Shown here: positions 54,248-63,567 of the stretch, in pieces | Layout of the letters: each line of letters begins with the position of its first letter | How positions within the stretch are numbered: the stretch's first letter is position 1 | Assembly: GCF_019801465.1 (NCBI RefSeq) | Contig: NZ_JAHVJA010000007.1 | Location: 124,001-188,000, forward strand | Reading direction: 5' to 3' | Length of the DNA: 64,000 bases | Source of the DNA: Leisingera daeponensis | Lineage (GTDB): Bacteria > Pseudomonadota > Alphaproteobacteria > Rhodobacterales > Rhodobacteraceae | Made by a program: the position numbers and the translations under genes | Notes under the pieces: generated by a model | What the model saw: only the letters and a program-made list of their open reading frames with translations | What the model was told of the DNA's origin: nothing | Database searches by the model: none

Positions 54248-55269
54248 TTCTGCTCCTTTGCAAGCGGAGAAGGGAGGCGCGTTTCATTTGGTGATGCGCG
54301 GCCCGGCGCAAGGAGCGCGCGCAGACTGTGACGACAAAGGTCACGCAGGAAATACGGCGGATCTGCCTGCGGCTTATTCTGGATCAGGCGGCGCAGGCCA
54401 TAAAGAAGGCTGCCACACATGCGGGCCAGAGTGGCAGCAGCGGCGTAGGCGCGGCCGTGGGTCATGATGAAATAATGCAGGCGCGAGTCGAACCAGTACG
54501 CGGGAGTGCGTTGCCATCCCTTCATGCCGGTGGAGGCGGAGCCGATATGTTCCACTTCGCTGGCGGGCACGTAATGGGTGCGCCAGCCCGCCCGGGCGGC
54601 GCGGCGGCACAGGTCGGTTTCCTCAAAATAGAGAAAGAAGGTTTCGTCAAACCCGCCCACGGCCTCGACCGCCTCGCGGCGGATCATCAGGCTGGCACCG
54701 GCGGTCCAGTCGACCTGCACCTCTGCCTGCGGCATTTCCATGGCGACCACCCAGGGTTTCAGCAGGCGGGTGAAAAGGCCGGTGCGGACGCTGGCCTCGA
54801 ACTCCCCCGCGATGGAAGGGAAGCGGAAGGCGGTACGATGCGGCGCGCCATCGGTGCCGCGCACAAACGACCCGGCCAGCCCGGCACCCGGACGCTCCAG
54901 CAGAAAATCCCTCAGCGTACGGATGGTGCTGCCCTGAACAAAGGCGTCGGAGTTCAAGAGAAAGTAGAACGCCGGTGTGCTGCCGTCCGCGAGGCCGGTT
55001 TTGAAACCGATGTTCATGCCCGCACCAAAGCCGCCGTTCACGGGTGATGCGATTACCCGGACCTTGTTGCCATCGAGCCAGCCGCGGGCCTCGGCCGCCC
55101 TGCGTATCTGCGTGTAAGAGCTGTCACCGGAACCATTGTCGATGATCAGCAGCTCTCCCGGCAGGTCGTCCAGCTCGCGCAGCGCGGCTTCGGCGGATTG
55201 CAGGGTCATCTCCGGGGTGCGGTAATTCAACAGGATGATGAGGACGCGCTGCTGGGCCATATCGGTCAC
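54244..55269 (-). CDS. Glycosyltransferase family 2 (rhamnosyltransferase-like)
   Basis: The 341-residue GT-A enzyme contains VLIILLNYRTPEMTLQSAEAA, IIDNGSGDSSY, the DxD-like FLLNSDAFV (about 106-114), the acceptor-binding GGFDETFFLYFEETDLCRRAARAGW stretch (read in parts) and VEHIGSAST, all typical of WbbL/RfbN-type rhamnosyltransferases. It starts at a GTG overlapping the PKS stop (GTGA) and ends overlapping the NRPS start (ATGA), so it lies between the two megasynthases in one coupled operon. This placement suggests that it glycosylates their product or a shared lipid-linked acceptor. Confidence 0.9.
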   Translation of the reverse strand: MTDMAQQRVLIILLNYRTPEMTLQSAEAALRELDDLPGELLIIDNGSGDSSYTQIRRAAEARGWLDGNKVRVIASPVNGGFGAGMNIGFKTGLADGSTPAFYFLLNSDAFVQGSTIRTLRDFLLERPGAGLAGSFVRGTDGAPHRTAFRFPSIAGEFEASVRTGLFTRLLKPWVVAMEMPQAEVQVDWTAGASLMIRREAVEAVGGFDETFFLYFEETDLCRRAARAGWRTHYVPASEVEHIGSASTGMKGWQRTPAYWFDSRLHYFIMTHGRAYAAAATLARMCGSLLYGLRRLIQNKPQADPPYFLRDLCRHSLRALLAPGRASPNETRLPSPLAKEQK

Positions 55270-58200
55270 TCCGCCGCTTGGATGGTTCGCATAGGGGCGG
55301 AGACCGCCGCGCGGTCGGCGGCGTCCAGCCGCGCCTTGACGCCTGCCGCCAGCACGCTGACGTTCGGGACCAGCACCATGCTGTCGTGATCGCCTGGCAC
55401 CTCGGCGACCTCAACGGCGGGCGCCCAGCGGGTCCAGTCGTTGTCGGGGCATACATACTCGCGTTCGCTGCTGACCCAATTGCCGCCGCTGACTTGCCAT
55501 TTGCGGTCCAGCGGCGGGCGGAACAGGGTAAGCGGACCATGCCAGGGTCTCAGGCCGTAGGATTCGACGGCGGTGCGGAAGGCCAGTTCGATCTTGCGGT
55601 TGTTGAATTTCGGCAAGGCGCCGGTTTCCGGCGGTTTAATGCGGCGTTTCTCGAACTCCCAAGCGATGCGGTTCCGGATCCATTCGCCGAGGTAGCCCAA
55701 TCCCTTACTGCGCAGTTCTGCCAATTTGATCAGCGCCTTGTCCTGACGGCTCAGTGCCGGGCGCACCGGCAGCGGCGTGTCCAGCAGGATCAGCGCTGCG
55801 GTGTCCTGGCCCTGCGCCTTCAGCTGCTGTGCCATCTCATATGCGGTGATGCCGCCGCCGGAGAAGCCGCCGAGCAGATAGGGGCCCTCAGGCTGGATCT
55901 GGCGGATCTCGCTCAGGCAGCTGCGGGCGGCGTCTTCAATCCGGTCGTGCGGGGCATCGCTGCCCACAAGCCCCTTGGCCTGCATGCCGTAGACCGGGCG
56001 GTCCTTGCCGACCAGCAGCGCCAGATGCCGCAGGTTCAGCACGTTGCCGAACATGCCCGCAACCAGGAAAAATGGCCGCCGCCCAGTGCCGTCGCCGGGG
56101 TGCAGCTGCACCAGATGGGTGAATTGCGGTTTCTCTTCTGCGGCCTGCGGTGCGTCCACAGATTCTGCGGCGATGCCGCCGCCGGTGCGTTCGATGATCC
56201 GCGCCGCCAGCGCGGCGACGCTGGGGGCTTCGAACAGCACAGACAGCGGGAATTCCACGTCAAAGGCGCGTTTCACCTGGGCAAACAGCCGGACTGCAAT
56301 CAGCGAGTGGCCGCCGAGGTCAAAGAAGCTGTCCGCGATGCCGACCTGGCTAACCCCCAAAAGGGAGGCAAACAGCTTTGCCAGCTGCTCCTCCACCGGG
56401 TTGCGCGGGGCGATGTAATCGGTGTCGAGTTGCGGGCGGTCGAACGTCTGGGTCTCTGTTTCGGCAGCTGTGCTCCGGTTCGCCTGGGAGATCAGCGCGG
56501 GCAGGTCGAGCGAGGAGACCACCACCTGCGGCAAACCGGTGGCCAGCGCACGGGTCAGAACCTCGCCGCCCTCCTTGGCCTTGATTCCGCTCGCGATGTT
56601 CAGTTGCAGGCGGCGTTCCTCGGGTGACAGAGGCTGCGGGCTGTTGACCGGCTCCAGCCCCAGCTGGGCGGCGGTAGCATCCGCCTCGCGCGGTTCCCCG
56701 GCGGCGATAAAGCCGTCAGCCGGGCGCTGGATCCGGAAGCCCTCGATTTCCACCAGCACGGTGCCGTCGGGGTCCGTCAGGGTCACTTCGAACGCCGCGG
56801 TGGCTTTGTCGGGGCTGCCGGACAGGCGAACATGGCTGAAGATGGTCTGAGTCAGCGGCGCGAATACCCGGACCGTGCCATAAGACACCGGCACCCAAAG
56901 CGCAGTTGCGTCATACCCGGGGATCAGCTTTATTGCCCAGCCCGTGGCAAGATCCAGCAGGCCAGGGTGCAGGAGGCAGCCGTCCGCAGCGGCGGCTGCT
57001 GGCAGCGACAGGGTTGCAATGCCTTCATCATCCCCCAGCGCGGCGCGGTCCAGCACATGCCAGCGCGGGCCGAAATTCAGATGCGCCTCCTGAGGGGAGC
57101 GCAGGCGCCCGCGTTCAGGCGCCTGCTCCTCCGGGCAACGGGTGAAAATCATTTGGAGGTTGAGGGGGGCGGGACGTTCTGCCTCCGCAGCTAAGGCCAG
57201 CACAGCCTGACAATTCAGAAGGTAACCTTTTGTAAACTCCGAGTAAACAAACAGTTCATAACCATTTTCATTAGCTTCTAACTTTACAAGCGCCTCGCGC
57301 GGGCTGTCCAGCTCTGCAATCATAGGGCGCAAGAAGTAAAGGTCGCGAATCTCAAACGGGCCTTTGACGCCAATCGCCGCCAGCGCCTCGGCGGCCATCT
57401 CGACATAGCCGGTGCCGGGCACCAGGGCAGTTCCATCCGCGGTCCGGTGTTCGTCCAGCAGCCAGTGTTCGGTGCTGAAGCGGGGCGAGAAGATCCGGTT
57501 GCCCGCGGTATCAAAAGCCTGCTGTTGCAGCAACGGCTGCGGGCACGGTTCGGGTTCACTGGCGCCCGTGCTTCCGTTGCGGCCAGCCATGGCATCGGCG
57601 GCCATACCGGTGTCCGCCCAGACGCCCCAATCCACGGCGACGACCCGCGTCTTCCCGCCCGTGCGGTGCTTCGCCCAGGCGTTGAGGTATTCGTTCGCGG
57701 CAATGTAATCCACCTGGCCGGCGGGCCGGGTCGCTGTGGAGGTCGACGAAAACAGCACCATCAGTTCCAGGCTGCCGTCCGGGAATACCGTGTCCAGTGC
57801 CCTCAGGCCGCTGACCTTTGGGGCAAGCACTTGGGCGATCTGATCCTCGTCCTTGGCCAGCAGCGGTCCGTCGCTGATGGCACCAGCCCCGTGGAGCACC
57901 CCGGTAACCGGGCCAAAGGCGGCTTCGGCCAGTTCGCGCGCCGTGCGCAGATCGCCGCTATTGCAGACGTCAGCAGCGAGCGGCATCACCTGGCCCATGC
58001 CGCCTGCCTCCAGCGCCATGACAGCACGGATGCGCTTCGCGGTGCGGTTGGCGGGGCTATGGCTGCTGAGAAAGCGGTCCCAGGTGCCGCGCGGCGGCAG
58101 ACCGCCGCGGGAAATCAGAGATACCCTGGCGCCGTATTCACGCATCAAGTGGCTGGCGATGGTTAGACCAATACCGCCGTAACCGCCGGTGATCAGATAG

Positions 58201-61200
58201 TGGCCGCCTTGTTTGAAGGGCGGCGTCTTCGGCTCGGGCAGCGTTTGCGGGCGCCAGCTGAGTTCAAACCGTTTTTCCCCGCGCCAGGCGGCGGAGGCGT
58301 TGACGGGATTTGCCAGCAGTTCTTCGAGCAGGCGCGGAGTGATCTTCGCTTGATCCGGATTGCGCCGGGCAAAAAGGCCCTGCGGCGCCTGAGGCAGTTC
58401 AATGTCCACGGCGGCGCAGGTGAAACCGGGCAGCTCGCGCGGAATCACGCCCAGCGGGCCTGCGATCATTGCCTTCTCCGGATAGGGCAGGGCCTCGTTC
58501 CGGACCTGCGCAGCGCCGGTGGTAAAGACAGTCAGATGCGCCGGGCTGGTCAGATCGGCATTGCCTAGCTCTTGTGCCAGCGCGGTCAGGGAGTGGAAGC
58601 CCGTCTCCAGATTGCGGTCAAAGAAGGAGGAGCCGGGGCGGAAGCGTTCGCCATCCGTCACCAGCCAGAAATGCGCGATCCGGTCCGGCAGCAGGCCGGC
58701 GTCCGTCAGGTCTGCCAGCAGCGCGCCATAGGCGGCGCGGCCCTGTTCCGGCGGCAGAATATAAGAGTGCGGGGAAAGCTGCGCATAGGTGTCCCCGGCG
58801 CGGACGCGGGCAACGCTGTGGCCTGCGGCCTGCAGACATTCCGCGACACGGGCGGCATGGCCGCATTCGTCCTCAAAGATCAGCCAGCTGTGCGGTTCCT
58901 GATCAAGTTCATGTTCCACATCCATAGCGCAATCAGCCAGCCGCGGGCGCCAGACGGGACGGTAGCCCCAATCTTTGATATCGTCCCGGCGGGCGGGGGG
59001 GGCAGCCGCGTCCTCCAGCACCGGTTTGCCGGGTTCTATGAAGTAGCGGCTTCGCTGGAAGGCGTAACCGGGCAAAGGAAGGCGGTTGCGCCTCGCCTCG
59101 CCCCAGATCTGTTCCCAGTCGGCCTCCACCCCGCAGGCCCAAAGCCGGCCGATAACGCCAAAGAAATAGCTGTCGTCCATCACCTCCTGATCCGGATGGC
59201 GCAGCGAGCTGAGAACCTGACCCTGTTTCACCGCAGGCGACATCTGCGCCAGAGCGCTCAGCGCCTTGCCGGGGCCGACTTCCAGGAACAACCGGCCCGG
59301 GGTCCTGGCGAGGGTTTCGATGCAATCGGCATAGCGCACGGTATTGCGCAGCTGGCCGGTCCAGTAATCGGCGCTGGCGGCCTGCTCTGCGGTCAGGGCC
59401 GCGCCGGTGCGGTTGGAGATCACCGGAAGCTTGGGCGCTTTCAGCTCCAAAGAACGGATGAAATCGCCATACTCCCGCAGGATGCCGTCCAGCATCCGTG
59501 AGTGGGCCGCAATGTCGATCTGGATGCGCTGGTGCTCGATCCCGCGCAGGATCAGGTCTGCCGACAGCCTTTCCAGCGCCTCCTGCGGGCCGGACACTGC
59601 AGTGAGCGCGGGAGCGTTGACGCTGGCGATATCCAGATTACCACCGATGAGGGCTTCAACCTCATCAAGCGGCAGCGCGATAGACAGCATGCCTCCCGCG
59701 GGGACGGTATCGAACAGCCGCCCGCGCAGCAGCACCAGGTCGATGCAGTCCTCAAAGCGCATCACACCGGCCAGGCAGGCGGCGGTGTTCTCGCCCATCG
59801 AATGGCCCACCAGCGCGGCGGGCCGCACGCCCCAGCTGATCCAAAGCTGCGCCAGCGCGTATTCGACGATCATGATCAGCGGCAGCTGCACCGAGGGCTT
59901 CTGGAGCTTGGCATTGGCGGTGTCCTCTTCGCCCTCGTCCGGCAGCCAGATAGCGCGGATGTCGTAGTCGAGGCTCTTTTGCAGATGCTCCAGCCCGCGG
60001 TCCATCCACTCGGCAAAGACCGGCTCGGTCTCGTAGAGGTCGCGCGCCATGCCGGCATATTGCGCACCGCCGCCGGGGAACATGAACACCACCTCTGGGG
60101 CGTCGCCGAGACGGTCGTGAGTGAAGACTTTGCGGGGATCGCTTTCCTCAATCAGGTCAACTGCTTCGGCAGCGGTTTCCGCCACCAGCACCCGCCGCTT
60201 GGCAAAGCCGCGGCGGCCTTCCTTGAGGGTATAGGCCACGTCGGCGAGATCGGCCTGGGGATTTGCTTTCAAGTACTCCGCCAGCGCTCGGGTGTTGGCG
60301 TCCAGCGCCGACTTGGACTGGCCTGAAACGCAAAGGATCTGGAACGGGAAGTCGCTTTCTTCCGAGGCCGCGCGCTCCGGCGCTTCCTCTAGGATCAGAT
60401 GCGCATTGGTGCCGCCGACACCCAACGAGTTGACGCCGGCCCGCCGCGGTCCCTTGTGAGGCTGCCAGGGCGTGAGGGCAGCGTTCACGCGGAACGGCGA
60501 GGTCTCGAAATCAATCGCCGGGTTCGGCGCCTCAAACCCCAGCGAGGGCGGGATTTCCTTGTGGTGCAGCGCCAGCGCGGCCTTGGTGAGGCTAGCAACG
60601 CCTGCTGCGGTATCCAGATGGCCGATGTTGGTCTTGACTGAGCCGATAAGGCAATAGCCGGTATCCTGCGTAGTGGCCCGGTAGGCGTCGGTCAGCGCCG
60701 AAACTTCGATCGGGTCGCCCAGGTAGGTGCCGGTGCCGTGGCATTCGACGTAGTCGATGGTTTCCGCCGGGGTGCCTGCCGCGTGCAGTGCCTGTTGCAC
60801 CGCCGCTGACTGGCCGCCGACCGACGGCGCCAAGTAGCCGGCCTTGTCGGCGCCGTCGTTGTTGATGGCCGAGCCCTTAATCACCGCCCAGATGTGGTCG
60901 CCATCGGCAATCGCATCCTCCAGCCGCCTGAGCGCCACAGCGCCGGCGCCGGAGCCGAAAACGGTGCCTTGCGCCCGGTGGTCGAAGGCGTGGCAGCGGC
61001 CGTCAGGCGACAGGATCTCGTTTTCCTTGTAGAGGTAGCCGCGCCCTTGCGGCAGCTCGATGGTGACACCGCCCGCCAGCGCCATATCGCATTCGCCTTC
61101 GCGCAAGGCCTTGCAGGCATAGTGCACTGCCACCAGCGAGGTGGAACAGGCAGTCTGCACGTTGACGGACGGTCCCTTCAGGTCGAGCACATGGCTGACC

Positions 61201-61721
61201 CGGGTCGACAGGAAATCCTTGTCGTTGCCGGTATGGCGCAGCAGGAACATCCCGACGTCATCGACCAGGGCAGGGTTGGAGCAGATGTTGAAATAGAAAT
61301 AGCTGCCCATGCCGCAGCCTGCATAAACGCCGATGGGGCCGTTGATGCTTTCCGGAGGGTGGCCCGCGTTTTCCATCGCGTTCCAGGCAACCTCCAGGAA
61401 TTTGCGGTGCTGCGGGTCAAGGATGGCAGCTTCCTTGGGGCTGAAGCCGAAGAATTCGGCATCAAACTCGTCAAACCCCTGCAGACGGGCTGCGGCCGGG
61501 ACATAGTTCGGGTCAGCTAGGAGCGACGCGCGTTCACCATTTTCCAGCAGGGTTTCACGGTCCAGGACCTCAATCGACTCTATCCCTGCGCGGAGGTTCT
61601 GCCAGAACGCCTCGGCAGAGCCGGCGCCCGGCACAGTGACCGACATCCCGACAATGGCAATATCGCCTGAATAATTACCGGCACCGCCTCGCGCTGCGGT
61701 TATCCCATCCTGCATCGTCAA
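55266..61721 (-). CDS. Type I PKS module: KS-AT-KR-DH-ACP-TE
   Basis: The 2151-residue single-module PKS has KS (about 20-450) with active-site C192 in TACSTS, H328 in ECHGTG and H368 in NIGHLD. AT (about 545-870) has GHSMG (S641) and H740 in IAAHS. A KR structural half (about 920-1120) precedes the NADPH-binding TGGYGGIG (1178-1185) and Y1339/N1343. DH follows the KR, with H1425 and D1590 (HPGLLD). ACP S1806 lies in DLGGHSL, and TE has GFSGGG (S1954) with H2112. The order KR before DH is unusual. TTG 61721 and ATG 61715 are both possible starts. A 10-bp inverted repeat lies in the leader. It probably makes a beta-hydroxy or enoyl acyl chain, with TE release or transfer. Confidence 0.93.
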   Translation of the reverse strand: MTMQDGITAARGGAGNYSGDIAIVGMSVTVPGAGSAEAFWQNLRAGIESIEVLDRETLLENGERASLLADPNYVPAAARLQGFDEFDAEFFGFSPKEAAILDPQHRKFLEVAWNAMENAGHPPESINGPIGVYAGCGMGSYFYFNICSNPALVDDVGMFLLRHTGNDKDFLSTRVSHVLDLKGPSVNVQTACSTSLVAVHYACKALREGECDMALAGGVTIELPQGRGYLYKENEILSPDGRCHAFDHRAQGTVFGSGAGAVALRRLEDAIADGDHIWAVIKGSAINNDGADKAGYLAPSVGGQSAAVQQALHAAGTPAETIDYVECHGTGTYLGDPIEVSALTDAYRATTQDTGYCLIGSVKTNIGHLDTAAGVASLTKAALALHHKEIPPSLGFEAPNPAIDFETSPFRVNAALTPWQPHKGPRRAGVNSLGVGGTNAHLILEEAPERAASEESDFPFQILCVSGQSKSALDANTRALAEYLKANPQADLADVAYTLKEGRRGFAKRRVLVAETAAEAVDLIEESDPRKVFTHDRLGDAPEVVFMFPGGGAQYAGMARDLYETEPVFAEWMDRGLEHLQKSLDYDIRAIWLPDEGEEDTANAKLQKPSVQLPLIMIVEYALAQLWISWGVRPAALVGHSMGENTAACLAGVMRFEDCIDLVLLRGRLFDTVPAGGMLSIALPLDEVEALIGGNLDIASVNAPALTAVSGPQEALERLSADLILRGIEHQRIQIDIAAHSRMLDGILREYGDFIRSLELKAPKLPVISNRTGAALTAEQAASADYWTGQLRNTVRYADCIETLARTPGRLFLEVGPGKALSALAQMSPAVKQGQVLSSLRHPDQEVMDDSYFFGVIGRLWACGVEADWEQIWGEARRNRLPLPGYAFQRSRYFIEPGKPVLEDAAAPPARRDDIKDWGYRPVWRPRLADCAMDVEHELDQEPHSWLIFEDECGHAARVAECLQAAGHSVARVRAGDTYAQLSPHSYILPPEQGRAAYGALLADLTDAGLLPDRIAHFWLVTDGERFRPGSSFFDRNLETGFHSLTALAQELGNADLTSPAHLTVFTTGAAQVRNEALPYPEKAMIAGPLGVIPRELPGFTCAAVDIELPQAPQGLFARRNPDQAKITPRLLEELLANPVNASAAWRGEKRFELSWRPQTLPEPKTPPFKQGGHYLITGGYGGIGLTIASHLMREYGARVSLISRGGLPPRGTWDRFLSSHSPANRTAKRIRAVMALEAGGMGQVMPLAADVCNSGDLRTARELAEAAFGPVTGVLHGAGAISDGPLLAKDEDQIAQVLAPKVSGLRALDTVFPDGSLELMVLFSSTSTATRPAGQVDYIAANEYLNAWAKHRTGGKTRVVAVDWGVWADTGMAADAMAGRNGSTGASEPEPCPQPLLQQQAFDTAGNRIFSPRFSTEHWLLDEHRTADGTALVPGTGYVEMAAEALAAIGVKGPFEIRDLYFLRPMIAELDSPREALVKLEANENGYELFVYSEFTKGYLLNCQAVLALAAEAERPAPLNLQMIFTRCPEEQAPERGRLRSPQEAHLNFGPRWHVLDRAALGDDEGIATLSLPAAAAADGCLLHPGLLDLATGWAIKLIPGYDATALWVPVSYGTVRVFAPLTQTIFSHVRLSGSPDKATAAFEVTLTDPDGTVLVEIEGFRIQRPADGFIAAGEPREADATAAQLGLEPVNSPQPLSPEERRLQLNIASGIKAKEGGEVLTRALATGLPQVVVSSLDLPALISQANRSTAAETETQTFDRPQLDTDYIAPRNPVEEQLAKLFASLLGVSQVGIADSFFDLGGHSLIAVRLFAQVKRAFDVEFPLSVLFEAPSVAALAARIIERTGGGIAAESVDAPQAAEEKPQFTHLVQLHPGDGTGRRPFFLVAGMFGNVLNLRHLALLVGKDRPVYGMQAKGLVGSDAPHDRIEDAARSCLSEIRQIQPEGPYLLGGFSGGGITAYEMAQQLKAQGQDTAALILLDTPLPVRPALSRQDKALIKLAELRSKGLGYLGEWIRNRIAWEFEKRRIKPPETGALPKFNNRKIELAFRTAVESYGLRPWHGPLTLFRPPLDRKWQVSGGNWVSSEREYVCPDNDWTRWAPAVEVAEVPGDHDSMVLVPNVSVLAAGVKARLDAADRAAVSAPMRTIQAAE

Positions 61722-61974
61722 AACCTGACCTCACTGGCCTTTCGCAAACAGCCCGGCACGCCGCAGCCAGTCCGCTTTGCGAAAGTGGCAGGGCCCGCCG
61801 GACGGGTTGGTTGTCTGGTGCCGGGGTTCTCCCCGGCGTTTTCCCGGCCTGGCGGCGCAATCCCCATTTGATTTGCTGGGCCGGCTGAACTCAAATTTAC
61901 TTTCGTCAATCCATGCGGCTGTCCTGTGGACGCATTGTGTCAATTTCGGCCGGAAAAGCGGAAAGATTGCGGCA
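61722..61974 (-). promoter_or_regulatory. PKS leader region with long inverted repeat
   Basis: CTTTCGCAAA (61739-61748) and TTTGCGAAAG (61776-61785) are perfect 10-bp arms 27 bp apart, beginning 18 bp upstream of the PKS start and just before its GAGG ribosome site. This could be a leader hairpin that controls translation, or a dimer operator. The rest of the 253 bp, including an AT-rich stretch at about 61890-61915, probably holds the operon promoter. Confidence 0.5.
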
Positions 61975-63438
61975 TCACAGGACGCTGCGCTCTTTTGCCC
62001 TGGCGGTGTCAGGCATCAGCGCCTGCGCTCCCCCAAATAGCGCCGGTTTTCTCTGGAACAAGTCCGGGTAAAGCAGCCGTTCGGCATAGCCCAGCACTGA
62101 TCCGGCGCACATCCAGGTGATCGGGATCAGCGTGGCGTTCAGCAGCATGTCCACCATGGTGGCTGCCAGGATCAGTGCAATTGGTGCAGCGTAAGGCGAC
62201 ACGCTGCCTTCTGGCGCCCGGCGGGCGGCCTGGGCCAGGAGGGCAAGGGGGGCGGCCAGCAACCCCATTTCGGCGATATATCCCAGCCAGCCGAAGGTGC
62301 CGAAGACTATGATCCAGCGACCGTCCGGGATCGACAGGATCTGTCCTGTTTCCGCATGCCTCACCAGATTGCGGCCCCAGCCGCCCCACCCGAACCAGGT
62401 CTTTTCGGCAGCGCGGGCCAGCAGCTGCGCCTCGTTTTCAAAGCGGTAGTTCAGCGAATGCGCCCGCTCGGCACTGATGGCACTGGCCTGGGCTACCAGT
62501 TCCTCGGTCGGCACAAGGCCTACGTTGCGCAGCATCGGGTAGCCGACCGCGATCAGTCCCAGCAGCAGGGCTGCGCGGAGCTGCCAGCGCAGCGGTGCCA
62601 GCGCCACCACGGGGGTGAAAGCCAGCGCATATGCGAGGGAGGCCAGGCTTTTGCACAGCACCAGCACCGCAAACAGGTATCCCGCCGCCATCACCAGCCG
62701 GACACGCTCGCCACCCGCTGCGGTGCGGGCCAGCGCGGCGGCTGCCAGCAGTGCCGACATCATGAAGAACGCCAGCCACAGCGCATGCGGCAGGAAGACG
62801 ATCGGCCTGAAGCCGCCCTGGCGCATCATCTGGCTGAAATCATGCTGGAAGAAGCCGTAGACCCAAGTGTTGATCTGCGGGCTGAAGCGTATCTCGATCA
62901 AGGAGGGGATCGAATAGGCCAGCGCGGCGATCATCAGCGCCAGCAGCAGTTCCCGCTGGGCCTCAAGGGTGGAAAGGTATCGGCGTGCCAGCAGGAAGGG
63001 GATCAGCACGATCATCTGGTTGATTACGACAGAGCCAAGATCGCGCCAGCGCAGGCCGGGCAGCTGATCGGTCAGAAAAATGATCGGATCGGAGTTGGCG
63101 ATTTTTCGGAACAGGATCGGCTCGCCGTTGGTCAGCACAGTGGGGATGACTCCAAACACGAACAAGAGCACCAGCACCCGCACTGCCGGATGCCGCGGCA
63201 AGAGCGGCGCCGGCCTGCGCAGCAAAAAAGCGCACAGCACAAAGGCCATCACTGAGGGGATGGCGAACTTGTCCATATCCGGCACCAGCGGCAGGTCGAA
63301 TTCGGCCAGCGGCGGCAGCAGCAGGTAGCCCGCGATGATGCACCACAGAATCGCCCGCTCCAGCGGCAGGCGCCGGAACAGGATCAGGCTGGCCAGCGGC
63401 CAGGCCAGCAGCATCAGATAGGCCAAAGCGTTGGGCAA
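61975..63438 (-). CDS. O-antigen ligase/polymerase-like membrane protein
   Basis: The 487-residue protein has about 12 hydrophobic helices. A periplasmic loop carries FGWGGWGRNLVRHAETGQI (about 349-367) followed by DGRWIIVFGTFGWLGYIAEMG, the layout of the Wzy_C region of O-antigen ligases, but the typical LHN motif seen in the 18611 protein is missing. TTG 63438 is taken as start, with GGGAG upstream; the N-terminus is uncertain. It lies 253 bp upstream of the PKS on the same strand and may be the polymerase or ligase of the second locus. Confidence 0.75.
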   Translation of the reverse strand: MPNALAYLMLLAWPLASLILFRRLPLERAILWCIIAGYLLLPPLAEFDLPLVPDMDKFAIPSVMAFVLCAFLLRRPAPLLPRHPAVRVLVLLFVFGVIPTVLTNGEPILFRKIANSDPIIFLTDQLPGLRWRDLGSVVINQMIVLIPFLLARRYLSTLEAQRELLLALMIAALAYSIPSLIEIRFSPQINTWVYGFFQHDFSQMMRQGGFRPIVFLPHALWLAFFMMSALLAAAALARTAAGGERVRLVMAAGYLFAVLVLCKSLASLAYALAFTPVVALAPLRWQLRAALLLGLIAVGYPMLRNVGLVPTEELVAQASAISAERAHSLNYRFENEAQLLARAAEKTWFGWGGWGRNLVRHAETGQILSIPDGRWIIVFGTFGWLGYIAEMGLLAAPLALLAQAARRAPEGSVSPYAAPIALILAATMVDMLLNATLIPITWMCAGSVLGYAERLLYPDLFQRKPALFGGAQALMPDTARAKERSVL

Positions 63439-63567
63439 AGCCCCGTGCTCCCTCAGTTCCCCGGTATTTGCGTCAAAGTTTACCCGTTGCGGGCGGGCCT
63501 GTCGCGCGGATTTGCAAGAACAGGTAAACAGCGTGCAGCTTTGCCACGGACTGGCGCAGGCTGGCCT

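Noticed and set aside
55278-56627. 449-codon open frame on the plus strand
   Set aside because: It lies wholly opposite the 3' part of the PKS gene, whose ACP and TE motifs are intact, and its translation resembles no family. Long antisense frames are expected at this GC content.
49688-61721. Reading the PKS/NRPS pair as a plain siderophore cluster
   Set aside because: No TonB receptor, siderophore exporter, reductase or Fur-type site is seen nearby, and the genes are coupled to glycosyltransferases instead. It cannot be excluded, because the product is unknown.
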